From contig NZ_ATDP01000101.1 of assembly GCF_000445105.1 (NCBI RefSeq), positions 186,001 to 250,000 of the forward strand: 64,000 nucleotides of DNA, in the 5' to 3' direction. Every line of letters starts with the position of its first letter. Positions within the stretch are counted from its first letter, which is position 1. Shown piece by piece: positions 53,525-63,772 of the stretch. Source of the stretch: Sphingobium lactosutens DS20 (lineage in GTDB: Bacteria > Pseudomonadota > Alphaproteobacteria > Sphingomonadales > Sphingomonadaceae). The translations under genes and the position numbers were made by a program. The notes under the pieces are model-generated. The model saw only the letters and a program-made list of their open reading frames with translations, was not told where the DNA came from and made no database searches.

Positions 53525-55438
53525 ATGACCGACACCGTTGCAGACCCCATTTACAAAACCGACGCGCTGATCGCGCAGGACATCGACCAATATCTCAAGG
53601 TCCATGAGCATAAGACGATGCTCCGCTTCATCACCTGCGGGTCCGTGGATGACGGCAAGTCGACCCTGATCGGACGGCTGCTTTATGACAGTAAGATGAT
53701 CTTCGAGGATCAGCTGGAAGCGCTGCAATCGGATTCGCGCAAGGTCGGCACGCAGGGGCATGAGATCGACTTCGCGCTACTGGTCGATGGTCTGGCCGCG
53801 GAACGCGAACAGGGCATCACGATAGACGTCGCCTATCGCTTCTTTGCAACGGAAAAGCGCAAGTTCATCGTCGCCGACACCCCTGGGCACGAACAATATA
53901 CCCGCAACATGGTGACTGGCGCATCGACGGCCGACCTGGCGGTGATCCTGATCGACGCGCGCAAGGGCGTACTGACCCAGACGCGCCGGCACAGCTATCT
54001 GGCGCATTTGATCGGCATCCAGAACATCGTTCTGGCGGTCAACAAGATGGATCTAGTCGGTTATGACCAAGCGACGTTCGACGCCATCGTCGAAGACTAT
54101 ACCGCGTTCGCCAAGTCCATCGGCATCACCGCATTCACCGCCATGCCGATTTCCGGGTTCAAGGGCGACAATATCACGACGCTGTCGGCCAATACGCCCT
54201 GGTATCAGGGACCAAGCCTGATCGAGCATCTTGAAACGGTCGAGGTCAATAGCGCGACGGACGCGGACAAGCCGTTCCGCATGCCGGTGCAGTGGGTCAA
54301 TCGCCCCAATCTCGACTTTCGCGGCTTTTCCGGCCTGATCGCAACGGGCAGCGTGCGGCCGGGCGACAGCGTGCGGGTGTTGCCGTCAGGCAAGACCAGC
54401 AGCGTCACCCGGATCGTGACGCTGAACGGCGATCTGGATCAGGCAGTGGCCGGACAGTCGGTCACGCTCTGTTTTGCCGACGAAATCGACTGTTCGCGCG
54501 GCGATGTGATCGCGTTGGCCGACAGCCCGCCCCAGGCGGCCGATCAGTTTGAAGCGACGATCGTATGGATGGCGGACGAAGAAATGCTGCCCGGCCGGGC
54601 TTATTGGCTCAAGATCGGCACGCAGACCGTGACGGCGACGATCCAGCAGCCCAAATATCAGGTCAACGTCAATACGATGGAGCATCTGGCGGCCAAGACG
54701 TTGGATTTGAACGCCATCGGCGTCGCCAACCTGTCGACCGACAAGCAAATCGTGTTCGAACCCTATGCCGATAACCGGACGCTGGGCGGATTCATCCTCA
54801 TCGACAAGATCAGCAATGCGACAGTTGCCGCCGGCATGCTGCATTTCAGCCTGCGCCGCGCGCAGAATGTGCATTGGCAGGCGACCGATGTCAGCCGCGA
54901 TTTCCATGCGCGCCTGAAGAACCAGCGCCCTGCCGTGCTGTGGTTCACCGGCCTGTCGGGTGCGGGCAAGTCGACCATTGCCAATCTGGTGGAGAAGAAG
55001 CTGGCCCGGATGAACCGCCATACCTTCCTGCTGGATGGCGATAATGTCCGTCATGGGCTGAACAAGGATTTGGGCTTTACCGATGCCGACCGGGTGGAAA
55101 ATATCCGCCGCGTCGGTGAGGTCGCCAAGCTGATGACGGATGCGGGCCTGATCGTTATCACCGCCTTCATCTCGCCCTTCCGGTCGGAACGCGACATGGT
55201 GCGGCAGATGATGCAGCCGGGCGAGTTTTTCGAGGTGCATATCGACACGCCGCTGGCCGAGGCCGAGGCGCGCGACGTCAAAGGACTGTACAAGAAAGCG
55301 CGCGCGGGCGAGCTGAAGAATTTCACCGGTATCGACAGCCCCTATGAGCCACCGCACGATCCGGAAATGCGGATCGACACCACCGCCATGACTGCCGATG
55401 AGGCCGCCGATGCGATCGTTGCTAGGCTGATCCCGTGA
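53525..55438 (+). CDS. cysNC: bifunctional sulfate adenylyltransferase subunit 1 / APS kinase
   Basis: A 637-residue fusion. The N-terminal CysN GTPase has GSVDDGKST at residues 39-47, [12 protein letters not shown] near 119 and NKMD near 176, followed by two beta-barrel domains. The C-terminal APS kinase (CysC) has the P-loop GLSGAGKST near 476 and [15 protein letters not shown]. With CysD it makes APS and phosphorylates it to PAPS. The fusion is normal for alphaproteobacteria (NodQ type). The start ATG 53525 is preferred for homology; ATG 53477 would add 16 residues with no ribosome site. It overlaps cysQ by GTGA. Confidence 0.95.
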   Translation: MTDTVADPIYKTDALIAQDIDQYLKVHEHKTMLRFITCGSVDDGKSTLIGRLLYDSKMIFEDQLEALQSDSRKVGTQGHEIDFALLVDGLAAEREQGITIDVAYRFFATEKRKFIVADTPGHEQYTRNMVTGASTADLAVILIDARKGVLTQTRRHSYLAHLIGIQNIVLAVNKMDLVGYDQATFDAIVEDYTAFAKSIGITAFTAMPISGFKGDNITTLSANTPWYQGPSLIEHLETVEVNSATDADKPFRMPVQWVNRPNLDFRGFSGLIATGSVRPGDSVRVLPSGKTSSVTRIVTLNGDLDQAVAGQSVTLCFADEIDCSRGDVIALADSPPQAADQFEATIVWMADEEMLPGRAYWLKIGTQTVTATIQQPKYQVNVNTMEHLAAKTLDLNAIGVANLSTDKQIVFEPYADNRTLGGFILIDKISNATVAAGMLHFSLRRAQNVHWQATDVSRDFHARLKNQRPAVLWFTGLSGAGKSTIANLVEKKLARMNRHTFLLDGDNVRHGLNKDLGFTDADRVENIRRVGEVAKLMTDAGLIVITAFISPFRSERDMVRQMMQPGEFFEVHIDTPLAEAEARDVKGLYKKARAGELKNFTGIDSPYEPPHDPEMRIDTTAMTADEAADAIVARLIP

Positions 55439-56205
55439 GCGAGATCTTTGATCCCAGGACCATGAGCGATGGCGATCTGGCCGCGCATCTGGCGGAGATC
55501 GCCGGGCGTATATTGGTGGAGGTTCGATCGTCCGGCCTGTTCAGCCCCAAGGCGCTAGGCAAGGCGGGCGATCAGACCGCCAACCAGTTTCTGTGCCACG
55601 CTTTGCGCGAAGTCCGGCCCGATGACGGCCTGCTGTCCGAAGAGGAAAAGGACAATGCCGCGCGGCTGGACAAGAGCCGCGTGTGGATCGTCGATCCGGT
55701 CGATGGAACGCGCGAATATGGCGAGGCGCGGTCCGACTGGGCGGTGCATGTCGGCATGGCCGTCGACGGCGCGCCGACACTGGGCGCAGTGGCGCTACCG
55801 GGACTAGATGGGGGCACGATCCTGCGATCCGACCAAACGGTCGCTGTGCCCCCTGCCCCCCAAAAGCTGCGCATGGTCGTCAGCCGCACTCGCCCGGCCG
55901 CCGAAGCCGTGGCGGTCGCCGATGCGCTGGACGCCGAACTGGTGCCGATGGGAAGCGCCGGCGCGAAGGCCATGGCCGTGATCCTGGGCCAGGCCGACAT
56001 TTACCTGCATGGCGGCGGGCAATATGAATGGGACAGCATGGCTCCTGCCGCCGTCGCCATCGCCCATGGGCTGCACGCCAGCCGAATCGACGGCAGCCCC
56101 CTCCTCTACAACCAGCGCGACGTCTATCTGCCCGATCTGCTCATCTGTCGCAAAGAGCATGCGGATCGGGTTCTGGGCCTAGTCGCGGCACTGTCGAAAG
56201 GCTGA
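55435..56205 (+). CDS. cysQ: 3'(2'),5'-bisphosphate nucleotidase
   Basis: CysQ of 256 residues, a lithium-sensitive, Mg-dependent phosphatase of the inositol-monophosphatase fold. It removes the 3' phosphate of PAP, preventing its build-up during sulfate assimilation. Metal-binding motifs are LLSEEEKDN (near residue 67), [13 protein letters not shown] near 83, and [10 protein letters not shown] near 198. The start is GTG 55435, overlapping the cysNC stop. It lies at the end of the cluster and just before a strong hairpin. Confidence 0.92.
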   Translation: MSEIFDPRTMSDGDLAAHLAEIAGRILVEVRSSGLFSPKALGKAGDQTANQFLCHALREVRPDDGLLSEEEKDNAARLDKSRVWIVDPVDGTREYGEARSDWAVHVGMAVDGAPTLGAVALPGLDGGTILRSDQTVAVPPAPQKLRMVVSRTRPAAEAVAVADALDAELVPMGSAGAKAMAVILGQADIYLHGGGQYEWDSMAPAAVAIAHGLHASRIDGSPLLYNQRDVYLPDLLICRKEHADRVLGLVAALSKG

Positions 56206-56234
56206 GGGCCTCTGCCAAATGGCCCCCAGCCGAC

Positions 56235-56262
56235 GTCACCCGCCGCTGCTGCGGCGGGTGAC
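56235..56262. repeat. REP-like hairpin, copy 2, at lacI-type gene end
   Basis: GTCACCCGCCGC (56235-56246) and GCGGCGGGTGAC (56251-56262) form a perfect 12-base stem with a four-base loop. Its core arms equal those of the hairpin at 53389. The stem contains the stop codon of the LacI gene. A weaker hairpin (56200-56231, one mismatch) precedes it. Together they may end both convergent transcripts. Confidence 0.6.
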
Positions 56263-57270
56263 CAGGCGGGTTGGCAAAACCGTAGGCGGCAACGGCCGAT
56301 CCTCCACCTGCGCCAATATGGTGTCGACCAGCAGCGCCCCCGCCCCCTTCATATCCTGCATGATGGTGGTCAGCGGCGGGCTGGTAAGGTTTGCGGCTGG
56401 AATGTCATCGAAACCGACAATGGCAACGTCCTGCGGGATCGACAGCCCGGCCTCCCCCAGCGCGCGCATCGCCCCGATCGCGATCAGATCGCTCGCCGCG
56501 AAAATGGCGTCAAAGGGCGTTCGTCGGGCAATCAGCGTCCGTGCGGCGGCGTAGCCGGCGTCCTCAGCGGTCAGCGCGTCCACTTGCAATTGTGGATCGG
56601 GCACGATGCCGCGCGCTTCCGCAGCTGCGCAAAGGCCACGATAGCGATCGGCAAATTCGGGATAATGTTCGTCGGCATGACCAAGAAAGGCAATGTGCCG
56701 CCGGCCCAATGCAAATAGATGCTCGCCCGCCAGACGACCGGCGCCGACATTGTCCGACCCGACCGTCGCGCCGATATTATCGTCGCTGACCGAACCCCAG
56801 CGCACGAAATGCGTGCCATGGCCGACAAGTTGCTCCAGCCGCTGCTTGTAGAGCGTATAATCCCCATAACCGAGCAGGATAAGGCCATCGGCGCGGTGGC
56901 TATCCTGATAGCGGACGTGCCAGTCATCCTCCATTTTCTGGAAAGAGATGAGCAGGTCAAGACCGCGGGCGGCGCATTGGCGGGTGATGGACCCCAGCAT
57001 AGAAAGGAAGAAGGGGTTGATGTTGGATTCGTCCGGGGTCGGGTCCTCGAAAAACAGCAGTGCGATCGTATTCGAACGCTGCGATCGCAGCGATGACGCG
57101 TTCTTGTCGACGGAATAGTTGAGTTCGCGGGCGATCGCCTCGATCCGCTGGCGTGTCGCAAGGCTGACGGAGCGCGAGCCGCGCAGCGCACGGCTGACGG
57201 TCGGTTGCGACACGCCCGCAAGATAGGCGATGTCGAAGCTTGTCGGCTTGCTGCTTGGCTGACGTCCCAC
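56236..57270 (-). CDS. LacI-family regulator of maltodextrin genes
   Basis: A 344-residue LacI repressor. The DNA-binding helix-turn-helix is SFDIAYLAGVSQPTVSRALRGSRSVS, and the hinge helix follows at RIEAIARELNYSVDKNA. The periplasmic-binding-protein-like core holds FDAIFAASDLIAIGAMRAL and VAIVGFDDIPAANL. The start is GTG 57270, chosen for the GGGAGG ribosome site and the normal LacI length; an in-frame ATG 57321 would add 17 residues without a site. It diverges from the TBDR/GH13/GH97 operon and is its probable repressor, with maltose or a derivative as inducer. Confidence 0.88.
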   Translation of the reverse strand: MGRQPSSKPTSFDIAYLAGVSQPTVSRALRGSRSVSLATRQRIEAIARELNYSVDKNASSLRSQRSNTIALLFFEDPTPDESNINPFFLSMLGSITRQCAARGLDLLISFQKMEDDWHVRYQDSHRADGLILLGYGDYTLYKQRLEQLVGHGTHFVRWGSVSDDNIGATVGSDNVGAGRLAGEHLFALGRRHIAFLGHADEHYPEFADRYRGLCAAAEARGIVPDPQLQVDALTAEDAGYAAARTLIARRTPFDAIFAASDLIAIGAMRALGEAGLSIPQDVAIVGFDDIPAANLTSPPLTTIMQDMKGAGALLVDTILAQVEDRPLPPTVLPTRLVTRRSSGG

Positions 57271-57393
57271 ATTCGCCTCCCGCCCCGACAGAAGGGCGCG
57301 GCCCAAGGTTAGAACCGTCATGGACATTAGGCAATTGCGCAGCGTTGCGCGATGGCCACAGTCCCTCGCCTCCCGCCATGACCGTATCTTATG

Positions 57394-57406
57394 CGTATAC
57401 GTATGC
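57394..57406. promoter_or_regulatory. candidate LacI operator
   Basis: The 270-base gap between the LacI and TBDR genes holds overlapping palindromes CGTATACG (57394-57401) and ATACGTAT (57397-57404). They lie within a near-symmetric GTATACGTATGC at 57395-57406. A central CG step in a ~14-base dyad is usual for LacI-family sites. Inferred from symmetry and position. Confidence 0.4.
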
Positions 57407-57540
57407 CATCTGGCGACCCTGCCGAAAGCCGGCGTAAGGAAGCGGCCAGCGCATAGAGGTGGCGGCGCATCGCCACGCTGCATTCGCAACGGGTTTGCAC
57501 CAGCCGGGACAAGAGCCGCCGGTGACAAGGGGAGAGGATA

Positions 57541-60249
57541 ATGGCTAATCAAACAGAGCGCGCCCAGTGGCTGGGCGCTTCCATGCTGGCGATCATCGTC
57601 GCTGCGACGGCCGTTCCGGCCATGGCGCAGGATACAGCCCCGCAGGCCGACAGCGCGCCGCAGGATGACCCCGCCAGCACCATCGTCGTCACCGGTTTCC
57701 GCGCCGCGCTCGAGAACGCCGTCAATGTCAAGAAGAATGCGCAGACCATCGTCGAATCCGTGTCGGCCGAAGATATTGGCAAGCTGCCCGACGCGTCGAT
57801 CGGCGAATCCATCGCCCGCCTGCCCGGCCTTACATCGCAGCGCCTGTTCGGCCGCGCCAATTCGATCGCGATCCGCGGCGCCAGCGCCGACCTGTCCTCC
57901 ACGACGCTGAACGGACGGCCGCAAACCTCGACCGGCGAACAGCGTAATGTCGAGTTCGATCAATATCCCGCCGAAGTCGTCAGCCGCGTCGACGTCTACA
58001 AGACGCCGCAGGCCAATCTGATCCATCAGGGTCTGGTCGGCACCGTCGACATTCGCACCATCCGTCCGCTCGATTATGGCAAGCAGCTGATCGCCGTCGG
58101 CGCCCGTGGTGTCTATGCAGACCTGGGCAAGGTCAACGCCGACAGCAACGACATGGGCTATCGCCTGACCGGCACCTATGTCGACCAGTTTGCCGGCGAC
58201 CGGATCGGCGTCGCCCTTTCGGTCGCCTATAGCGACGAACCCTATCAGTCGAAGGAGTTTGAAGCCTGGGGCTATGCCGACACGCCCGATGGGCAGAAGG
58301 TTATTGGCGGCATCAAGCCGTTCGGCGTGTCGACCCAGCTCAAGCGCCTGGGTATTCAGGGCAGCGTGCAGATGCAGGCGACCGATACGCTGATGCTGAC
58401 CTTCGACGGCTTCTACGGCGATTTCAAGGACAAGCAGATCAAGCGCGGCGTCGAATTCCCGCTCTACTGGTCGAGCGCGTCGCTGGTTCCCGGCAGCACG
58501 ACGAGCGATGGCAATTTCATTAACAAGGGCACCTTCACCAATGTCGAGGCCGTGGTGAACAATCATGGCTATGAGCGCACGTCGAAGATTTTCTCCGGCG
58601 GTTTCAACGCCAAATATACCGGCGATGATGGCTGGTCGGCCAGTTTCGACTTTGGCTATTCGCGCACCGACCGCAGCGAATTGTCGCTGGAGACGAACGC
58701 GGGCACGGGCTATGGACCCGGCGTCGGCGCGACCGACACGCTGGACTTCGTCAGCACGAAGACGGGCACGCGCTTTACCAGCAGCCAGCTGGATTATAGC
58801 GAACTCAATCTGATGGTATTGACCGACCCGCTGGGCTGGGGCGCGGGCGCGCCGCTGGGCCATCAGGAAGGCTATTATAACGACCGGATCATCGACGATG
58901 AGCTGAAAAGCTATCAGATCGAATTCGGCAAGGAGATAGAAAGCAGCTTCCTGTCGAAGATCACGGCGGGGCTGGGCTACACCGATCGCACCAAGTCCAA
59001 GACGCCGGAGGAATATTTCCTGAACCTGGCCAATGGCGCGACGTCGCTCGTGCTGCCCGAACAATATCGCATGGACGGCACGGACCTGAGCTTCATCGGC
59101 GTTGGGCCGATCCTGTCCTATGATCCCTTCAAGTTGCTGGAGGATGGCGTCTATGTACTGACGACCAACCCCAGCAAGGACGTCCCGGCCAAGGCCTATT
59201 CGGTGACGGAGCGGGTTATGTCTGCCTATCTGATGGCCGACATTCGGGCCGATGTGGGATCGGCCGAACTGACCGGCAATGTCGGCGTGCTCGCCCAGAA
59301 TACCGAACAAAAGTCGCGCGGGTTCCAGAATCTGGCGGCGGCCGATCTGGTGCCGACGACGCGAGGCGCGACCTATTGGGACGTGCTGCCCAGCGCCAAC
59401 CTGTCGCTGCGCTTCCCCAGCGACTTCGTCATCCGCCTGTCGGGCGCGCGCGAAATCCAGCGCCCTCGCTTTGAAGACATGAAAGTCAGCCTGGACTACG
59501 GCTATAACACCAATAGCGGCGTGATAACCGGTACCGGCGGCACGCCCACGCTGCGGCCCTATCGCGCCTGGGCGGCGGACATGAATTTCGAAAAATATTT
59601 CGGCACCAAGGGCTATGTGGGCCTTCAGCTATTCTACAAAAAGCTGCAAAGCTACGTCTACCGCGAGACGGTGCCGTTCGACTATACCGGCCTGCCGGTC
59701 ATCCTGCCGCCGGGCGTCACCGATCTGCAAGGTACGATCACGCGCCCGGTCAATGGGTCGGGCGGCAAGCTCTACGGCTTTGAGGTGGCAGGCACGGTGC
59801 CGTTCGAGGTCATTACGCCGGCGTTGGAAGGCTTCGGTCTGACCGGAGGCGCAGGCTACACCAAGACCAGCATCCGGCCGGGCGTCGGGGCGTCGGCCGA
59901 AGACCTGCCCGATTATTCGCGCTGGGTCGCCAACGGAACGCTGTTCTTCGAAAAATGGGGCTTCTCGGCCCGTGGATCGGTGCGTTACCGCTCCTCCTTC
60001 GTCGGCCAGTTCGTCGGCTTTGGCGGTGAACGGGAATTGCGCCGGGCGCTCAGTGAAACCATCGTCGACGCGCAGATCGGCTATGAATTCCAGAAGGGCA
60101 GCGCGCTGGAAGGTCTGTCCTTCTTCCTCCAGGGCCAGAATCTGACCGACGAACCCTTTGTGTCGGTCGATACCGGCGCATCGATCCAGATCCGCAACTA
60201 TCAAAGCTATGGCGCGCGCTACATGGCGGGCTTCAACTACCGCTTCTGA
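57541..60249 (+). CDS. TonB-dependent receptor, maltodextrin type
   Basis: A 902-residue carbohydrate receptor. The signal peptide ends at AVPAMAQD. The plug contains IVVTGFRAALENAVNVKKNAQTIVESVSAEDIGKLPDASIGESIARLPG, the standard opening of the maltose-type MalA receptors of Caulobacter and sphingomonads. The chain ends in YMAGFNYRF. The start is ATG 57541, after GGGGAGAGG. Two GH13 enzymes and a GH97 enzyme follow, and a LacI gene diverges. It should import malto-oligosaccharides through the outer membrane. Confidence 0.93.
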   Translation: MANQTERAQWLGASMLAIIVAATAVPAMAQDTAPQADSAPQDDPASTIVVTGFRAALENAVNVKKNAQTIVESVSAEDIGKLPDASIGESIARLPGLTSQRLFGRANSIAIRGASADLSSTTLNGRPQTSTGEQRNVEFDQYPAEVVSRVDVYKTPQANLIHQGLVGTVDIRTIRPLDYGKQLIAVGARGVYADLGKVNADSNDMGYRLTGTYVDQFAGDRIGVALSVAYSDEPYQSKEFEAWGYADTPDGQKVIGGIKPFGVSTQLKRLGIQGSVQMQATDTLMLTFDGFYGDFKDKQIKRGVEFPLYWSSASLVPGSTTSDGNFINKGTFTNVEAVVNNHGYERTSKIFSGGFNAKYTGDDGWSASFDFGYSRTDRSELSLETNAGTGYGPGVGATDTLDFVSTKTGTRFTSSQLDYSELNLMVLTDPLGWGAGAPLGHQEGYYNDRIIDDELKSYQIEFGKEIESSFLSKITAGLGYTDRTKSKTPEEYFLNLANGATSLVLPEQYRMDGTDLSFIGVGPILSYDPFKLLEDGVYVLTTNPSKDVPAKAYSVTERVMSAYLMADIRADVGSAELTGNVGVLAQNTEQKSRGFQNLAAADLVPTTRGATYWDVLPSANLSLRFPSDFVIRLSGAREIQRPRFEDMKVSLDYGYNTNSGVITGTGGTPTLRPYRAWAADMNFEKYFGTKGYVGLQLFYKKLQSYVYRETVPFDYTGLPVILPPGVTDLQGTITRPVNGSGGKLYGFEVAGTVPFEVITPALEGFGLTGGAGYTKTSIRPGVGASAEDLPDYSRWVANGTLFFEKWGFSARGSVRYRSSFVGQFVGFGGERELRRALSETIVDAQIGYEFQKGSALEGLSFFLQGQNLTDEPFVSVDTGASIQIRNYQSYGARYMAGFNYRF

Positions 60250-60260
60250 TGTGTAGACTT

Positions 60261-60301
60261 GGCCCGGCGGTTCGTGCCGCCGGGCCGCTTGGCGCCTTTT
60301 T
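60261..60301 (+). terminator. hairpin with trailing T-run between TBDR and GH13
   Basis: GGCCCGGCGG (60261-60270) and CCGCCGGGCC (60277-60286) form a perfect ten-base stem with a six-base loop, 12 bases after the TBDR stop. A run of five T (60297-60301) follows after ten bases. It could end part of the transcripts so that receptor and enzymes are made in different amounts. Confidence 0.6.
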
Positions 60302-60320
60302 GGAGCAGGGAGATTTCCCG

Positions 60321-62147
60321 ATGGGACGACCGGCCACGGCCCTTCACATGACAGCCGCCGCGATGATCGCGGCCATGGGCTGCGGGGCGGCCAGCGCGGA
60401 CACGCTTACCGAATTAAGAGCGCGCACGCCCGAGCAGGAAATCGTCTATTTCGTCCTGCCCGACCGGTTCGCCAATGGGGATCAGAGTAATGACAAGGGC
60501 GGGCTGCGCGGCGGCCCGCTCCAGACTGGCTATGATCCGACATCCCGCGCTTTCTATCATGGCGGGGACCTTAAAGGCCTGACCGCCCGGCTCGACTATA
60601 TTCAGGGACTGGGCGCGACCGCCATCTGGCTGGCGCCGATTTTCAAGAACAAGCCCGTTCAGGGCGGACCGGGCGAGGAGAGCGCCGGCTATCACGGCTA
60701 TTGGGTGACGGACTTCACGCGGGTCGACCCGCATTTTGGCACCGACGCCGATTTCAAGGCGCTGGTCGAGGCGGCGCATGCGCGCGGCATGAAAGTCTAT
60801 ATGGACATCATCGCCAATCATACGGCCGATGTCATCCACTATCGGGAGAGCGCCGGCAGCACGCCGCTATATCGCAGCAAGGCTGACTATCCCTTCTCGC
60901 GCAAAGGCGGCGTGACCGGCCCGGCAATCAATAGGGGATTTGCCGGCGATCAGGACGCCAGCGCCGCGAATTGGGCAAAGCTTGAGGACCCGTCCTTTGC
61001 CTATACGCCCGTTATTGCCAAGGGTGAGAAGACGGTCAAAGTGCCCGCCTGGCTCAACGACCCGATCTATTATCACAATCGCGGTGACACCGACTGGCGC
61101 GGCGAGAGCGCGCAATATGGCGATTTCGTCGGCCTTGATGATCTTGCCACTGAAAATCCCCGCGTCGTTGCCGGCTTCATCGACATTTACAAAGGCTGGA
61201 TCGACCGGTTCGGGATCGATGGCTATCGCATCGACACGGCCAAGCATGTGAACCCCGAATTCTGGCGCGCTTTCATTCCTGCCATCCGTTCGCATGCCGC
61301 CGCCAAGGGCATTCCAAATTTCCACATCTTCGGCGAAGTCGCGACCGGCGATTACGACCCTGCATTGCTGGCGAGCTGGACCCGCAATGCCGCTTTCCCG
61401 GCCGTTCTGGATTTCGCGTTCATGCGCGCGGCGGTCGATGCGGCAAGCGGCAAGAGCGGCACCGATCTGCTTGCGCGCCTCAGCGACGACGATGCGCTGT
61501 ATGAAGGCGGCAAGGCTGCCGCGCTGCAATTGCCGACATTCCTAGGCAATCATGATGCCGGTCGCTTCGCCTTTTTCCTGCGAGAGGCCAAACCGGCCAT
61601 GTCGCCGCAGGAGGAGCTGGCCCGTATGACGCTGGGCCACGCGATGCTGCTGACGCTGCGCGGCGTGCCGACCATCTATTATGGCGACGAGCAGGGCTTT
61701 GCCGGCACCGGCAATGACCAGCAGGCACGGCAGGATATGTTCCCTTCAAAGGTTGCCGAATATAATCAGGACCGGCTGGTCGGAACGAGCGCCACCACGG
61801 CGGCCGACAATTTTACGACCGATCATCCACTCTATGTCGAAATTGCGCGCCTTGCCCGTCTGCGGGTGGCGACCCCGGCGCTGTCGCGGGGCGTGACCAT
61901 GGTGCGCGCCAGTTCGGACAAGCCAGGCCTCTTCGCCGTGTCGCGGTTCGACCCCGATAATGGTCGCGAGGTCCTGGTCGCCTTCAACACCAGCGATGCG
62001 CCTGTAGCGACACAGGTTGCCATCGATCCGGAAAGCCGGACTTTCTCCAGCCTGTCGGGCGAATGCCCGGCCACGGCTACTGCGCCGGGCAGCCTGTCGT
62101 TGCGCCTGCCTGCCTTTGGCTATGCCGTCTGCGCCGCCCAACCCTGA
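60321..62147 (+). CDS. GH13 alpha-amylase-family enzyme, exported
   Basis: A 608-residue GH13 enzyme with a signal peptide (TAAAMIAAMGCGAASAD). The conserved regions are MDIIANHTA (I), GYRIDTAKHV with the nucleophile Asp (II, near residue 328), HIFGEVA with the acid/base Glu (III, near 363), and FLGNHDAGRF (IV). It resembles periplasmic SusA-like neopullulanase/amylases. The start is ATG 60321, eight bases after GCAGGGAG. It likely shortens imported maltodextrins before the GH13 glucosidase and GH97 enzyme act. The C-terminal beta domain is complete. Confidence 0.9.
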   Translation: MGRPATALHMTAAAMIAAMGCGAASADTLTELRARTPEQEIVYFVLPDRFANGDQSNDKGGLRGGPLQTGYDPTSRAFYHGGDLKGLTARLDYIQGLGATAIWLAPIFKNKPVQGGPGEESAGYHGYWVTDFTRVDPHFGTDADFKALVEAAHARGMKVYMDIIANHTADVIHYRESAGSTPLYRSKADYPFSRKGGVTGPAINRGFAGDQDASAANWAKLEDPSFAYTPVIAKGEKTVKVPAWLNDPIYYHNRGDTDWRGESAQYGDFVGLDDLATENPRVVAGFIDIYKGWIDRFGIDGYRIDTAKHVNPEFWRAFIPAIRSHAAAKGIPNFHIFGEVATGDYDPALLASWTRNAAFPAVLDFAFMRAAVDAASGKSGTDLLARLSDDDALYEGGKAAALQLPTFLGNHDAGRFAFFLREAKPAMSPQEELARMTLGHAMLLTLRGVPTIYYGDEQGFAGTGNDQQARQDMFPSKVAEYNQDRLVGTSATTAADNFTTDHPLYVEIARLARLRVATPALSRGVTMVRASSDKPGLFAVSRFDPDNGREVLVAFNTSDAPVATQVAIDPESRTFSSLSGECPATATAPGSLSLRLPAFGYAVCAAQP

Positions 62148-62164
62148 ATTCTTTGGAATATGCC

Positions 62165-63772
62165 ATGACCCCTGATCCGCGTGCGACCGACCTGCCCTGG
62201 TGGAAAGGCGCAGTCATCTACCAGATTTATCCGCGCAGTTTTCAGGACAGCAATGGCGACGGTATCGGCGATTTGGCCGGCATCACCCAGCGGCTGGAGC
62301 ATGTCGCCCGCCTGGGCGTGGACGCTATCTGGATTTCGCCCTTCTTCACGTCACCCATGCGCGACTTTGGATATGATATTGCCGATTATTGCGGGGTCGA
62401 CCCGATCTTCGGCACGCTGGCCGATTTCGATGCGCTGGTGGCCCGGGCGCATGAGCTCGGCCTCAAAGTCACGATCGATCAGGTCTATGCGCATACGTCC
62501 GACCTGCATGACTGGTTCGTCGAGAGCCGCGCCGGCCAATCGGGCGACAAGGCAGACTGGTATGTCTGGGCGGATCCCAAAACCGACGGCACGCCGCCCA
62601 ATAACTGGCAGTCCGTCTTTGGCGGGCCGGCATGGACATGGGACGCGCGGCGCGGCCAATATTATATGCACCAGTTCCTTTCCAGCCAGCCGCAGCTCAA
62701 CGTGCATAATCGCGCGGTGCAGGATGCGCTGCTGGACGCCATGCGATTCTGGCTGGACCGGGGCGTCAACGGTTTCCGTCTCGACGCGCTCAACCATTCG
62801 ATGCACGATCCGCAATTGCGCGACAATCCGCCGGCGCCCGACGATGGCAAGCCGCGCACCCGGCCATTTGATTTCCAGATCCGGCGCTATAACCAGTCGC
62901 ATCCCGACGTCGTCGGCTTTGTCGAGCGCATCCGGGCCCTGTGCGACGATTATGGGGCGGTCTTCACCATGGCGGAAGTGGGCGGCGATCTCGCGGAAAA
63001 GGAGATGAAGGCCTACACCGCCGGGGACAAGCGCCTGAACAGCGCCTATGGCTTCAACTTCCTCTATGCCGCCAGGTTGACGCCCGCTTTGGTCAAGGAC
63101 ACGATCGAGCGCTGGCCTGATGAGCCCGGCACCGGCTGGCCAAGTTGGGCTTTTGAAAATCATGATGCGCCCCGCGCCCTGTCGCGCTGGTGCGCGCCGG
63201 AGGATCGCGCCGCCTTCTCCCGGTTGAAGATGGCGCTGCTGATCGCGTTGCGGGGCAATGCCATCCTGTATCAGGGCGAGGAGCTGGGCCTGACCCAGGT
63301 CGATATTCCATTCGAGCGGCTACAGGACCCCGAAGCGATCGCCAACTGGCCGCTGACCCTGTCGCGCGACGGCGCGCGCACGCCGATCCCCTGGAGCGCA
63401 AGTGCGGCACAAGCGGGCTTTTCCAACGGTGTACCCTGGCTCCCCCATGGCGACGATCATCTGGCGCTGGCCGTCGATGCGCAGGACGCCGATCCAGCGT
63501 CGCTGATGAACCTCACCCGCCATTTGCTGGCGTTGCGCAGGGCCAATCCGGCGCTGCATCATGGTGCGCTCGACATCCTGATCGCCGATGATCGCACGTT
63601 GGCGTTTCGCCGGACAGCGGATGGACAGTCCACCCTGTGTCTGTTCAACCTGTCAAATCAGCCGGTGCCGTGGCCAGATCAGATCGCCGCTTCCAATCAT
63701 CTACTGTGCACCATCAACGACGCCGCGCCCGGCATCCTGCCTGCTTATGGTGCCTTGCTGATCGAGGAATGA
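62165..63772 (+). CDS. GH13 alpha-glucosidase (GH13_23-like)
   Basis: A 535-residue GH13 enzyme without a signal peptide. It opens with WWKGAVIYQIYPRSFQDSNGDGIGDL. The regions are DQVYAHTSDLHDWF (I), GFRLDALNHS with the nucleophile Asp (II), MAEVGG with the acid/base Glu (III), and FENHDAPR (IV). The DQV-HTS form and length match alpha-1,4-glucosidases of Xanthomonas and Halomonas. The start is ATG 62165, where homology begins; upstream in-frame sequence overlaps the amylase gene. It should split maltose and short oligomers to glucose in the cytoplasm. Confidence 0.9.
   Translation: MTPDPRATDLPWWKGAVIYQIYPRSFQDSNGDGIGDLAGITQRLEHVARLGVDAIWISPFFTSPMRDFGYDIADYCGVDPIFGTLADFDALVARAHELGLKVTIDQVYAHTSDLHDWFVESRAGQSGDKADWYVWADPKTDGTPPNNWQSVFGGPAWTWDARRGQYYMHQFLSSQPQLNVHNRAVQDALLDAMRFWLDRGVNGFRLDALNHSMHDPQLRDNPPAPDDGKPRTRPFDFQIRRYNQSHPDVVGFVERIRALCDDYGAVFTMAEVGGDLAEKEMKAYTAGDKRLNSAYGFNFLYAARLTPALVKDTIERWPDEPGTGWPSWAFENHDAPRALSRWCAPEDRAAFSRLKMALLIALRGNAILYQGEELGLTQVDIPFERLQDPEAIANWPLTLSRDGARTPIPWSASAAQAGFSNGVPWLPHGDDHLALAVDAQDADPASLMNLTRHLLALRRANPALHHGALDILIADDRTLAFRRTADGQSTLCLFNLSNQPVPWPDQIAASNHLLCTINDAAPGILPAYGALLIEE

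Noticed and set aside
39416..56205. Fucoidan (sulfated fucan) locus, suggested by GH29 close to cysDNC-cysQ
   Set aside because: There is no sulfatase or endo-fucanase; the cys genes are the ordinary assimilation set and are separated by convergent genes and their own promoter.
57271..59310. Long minus-strand reading frame extending the LacI protein to over 1000 residues
   Set aside because: It is the antisense of the receptor gene. LacI homology starts near 57250, and a GTG with a good ribosome site is at 57270.
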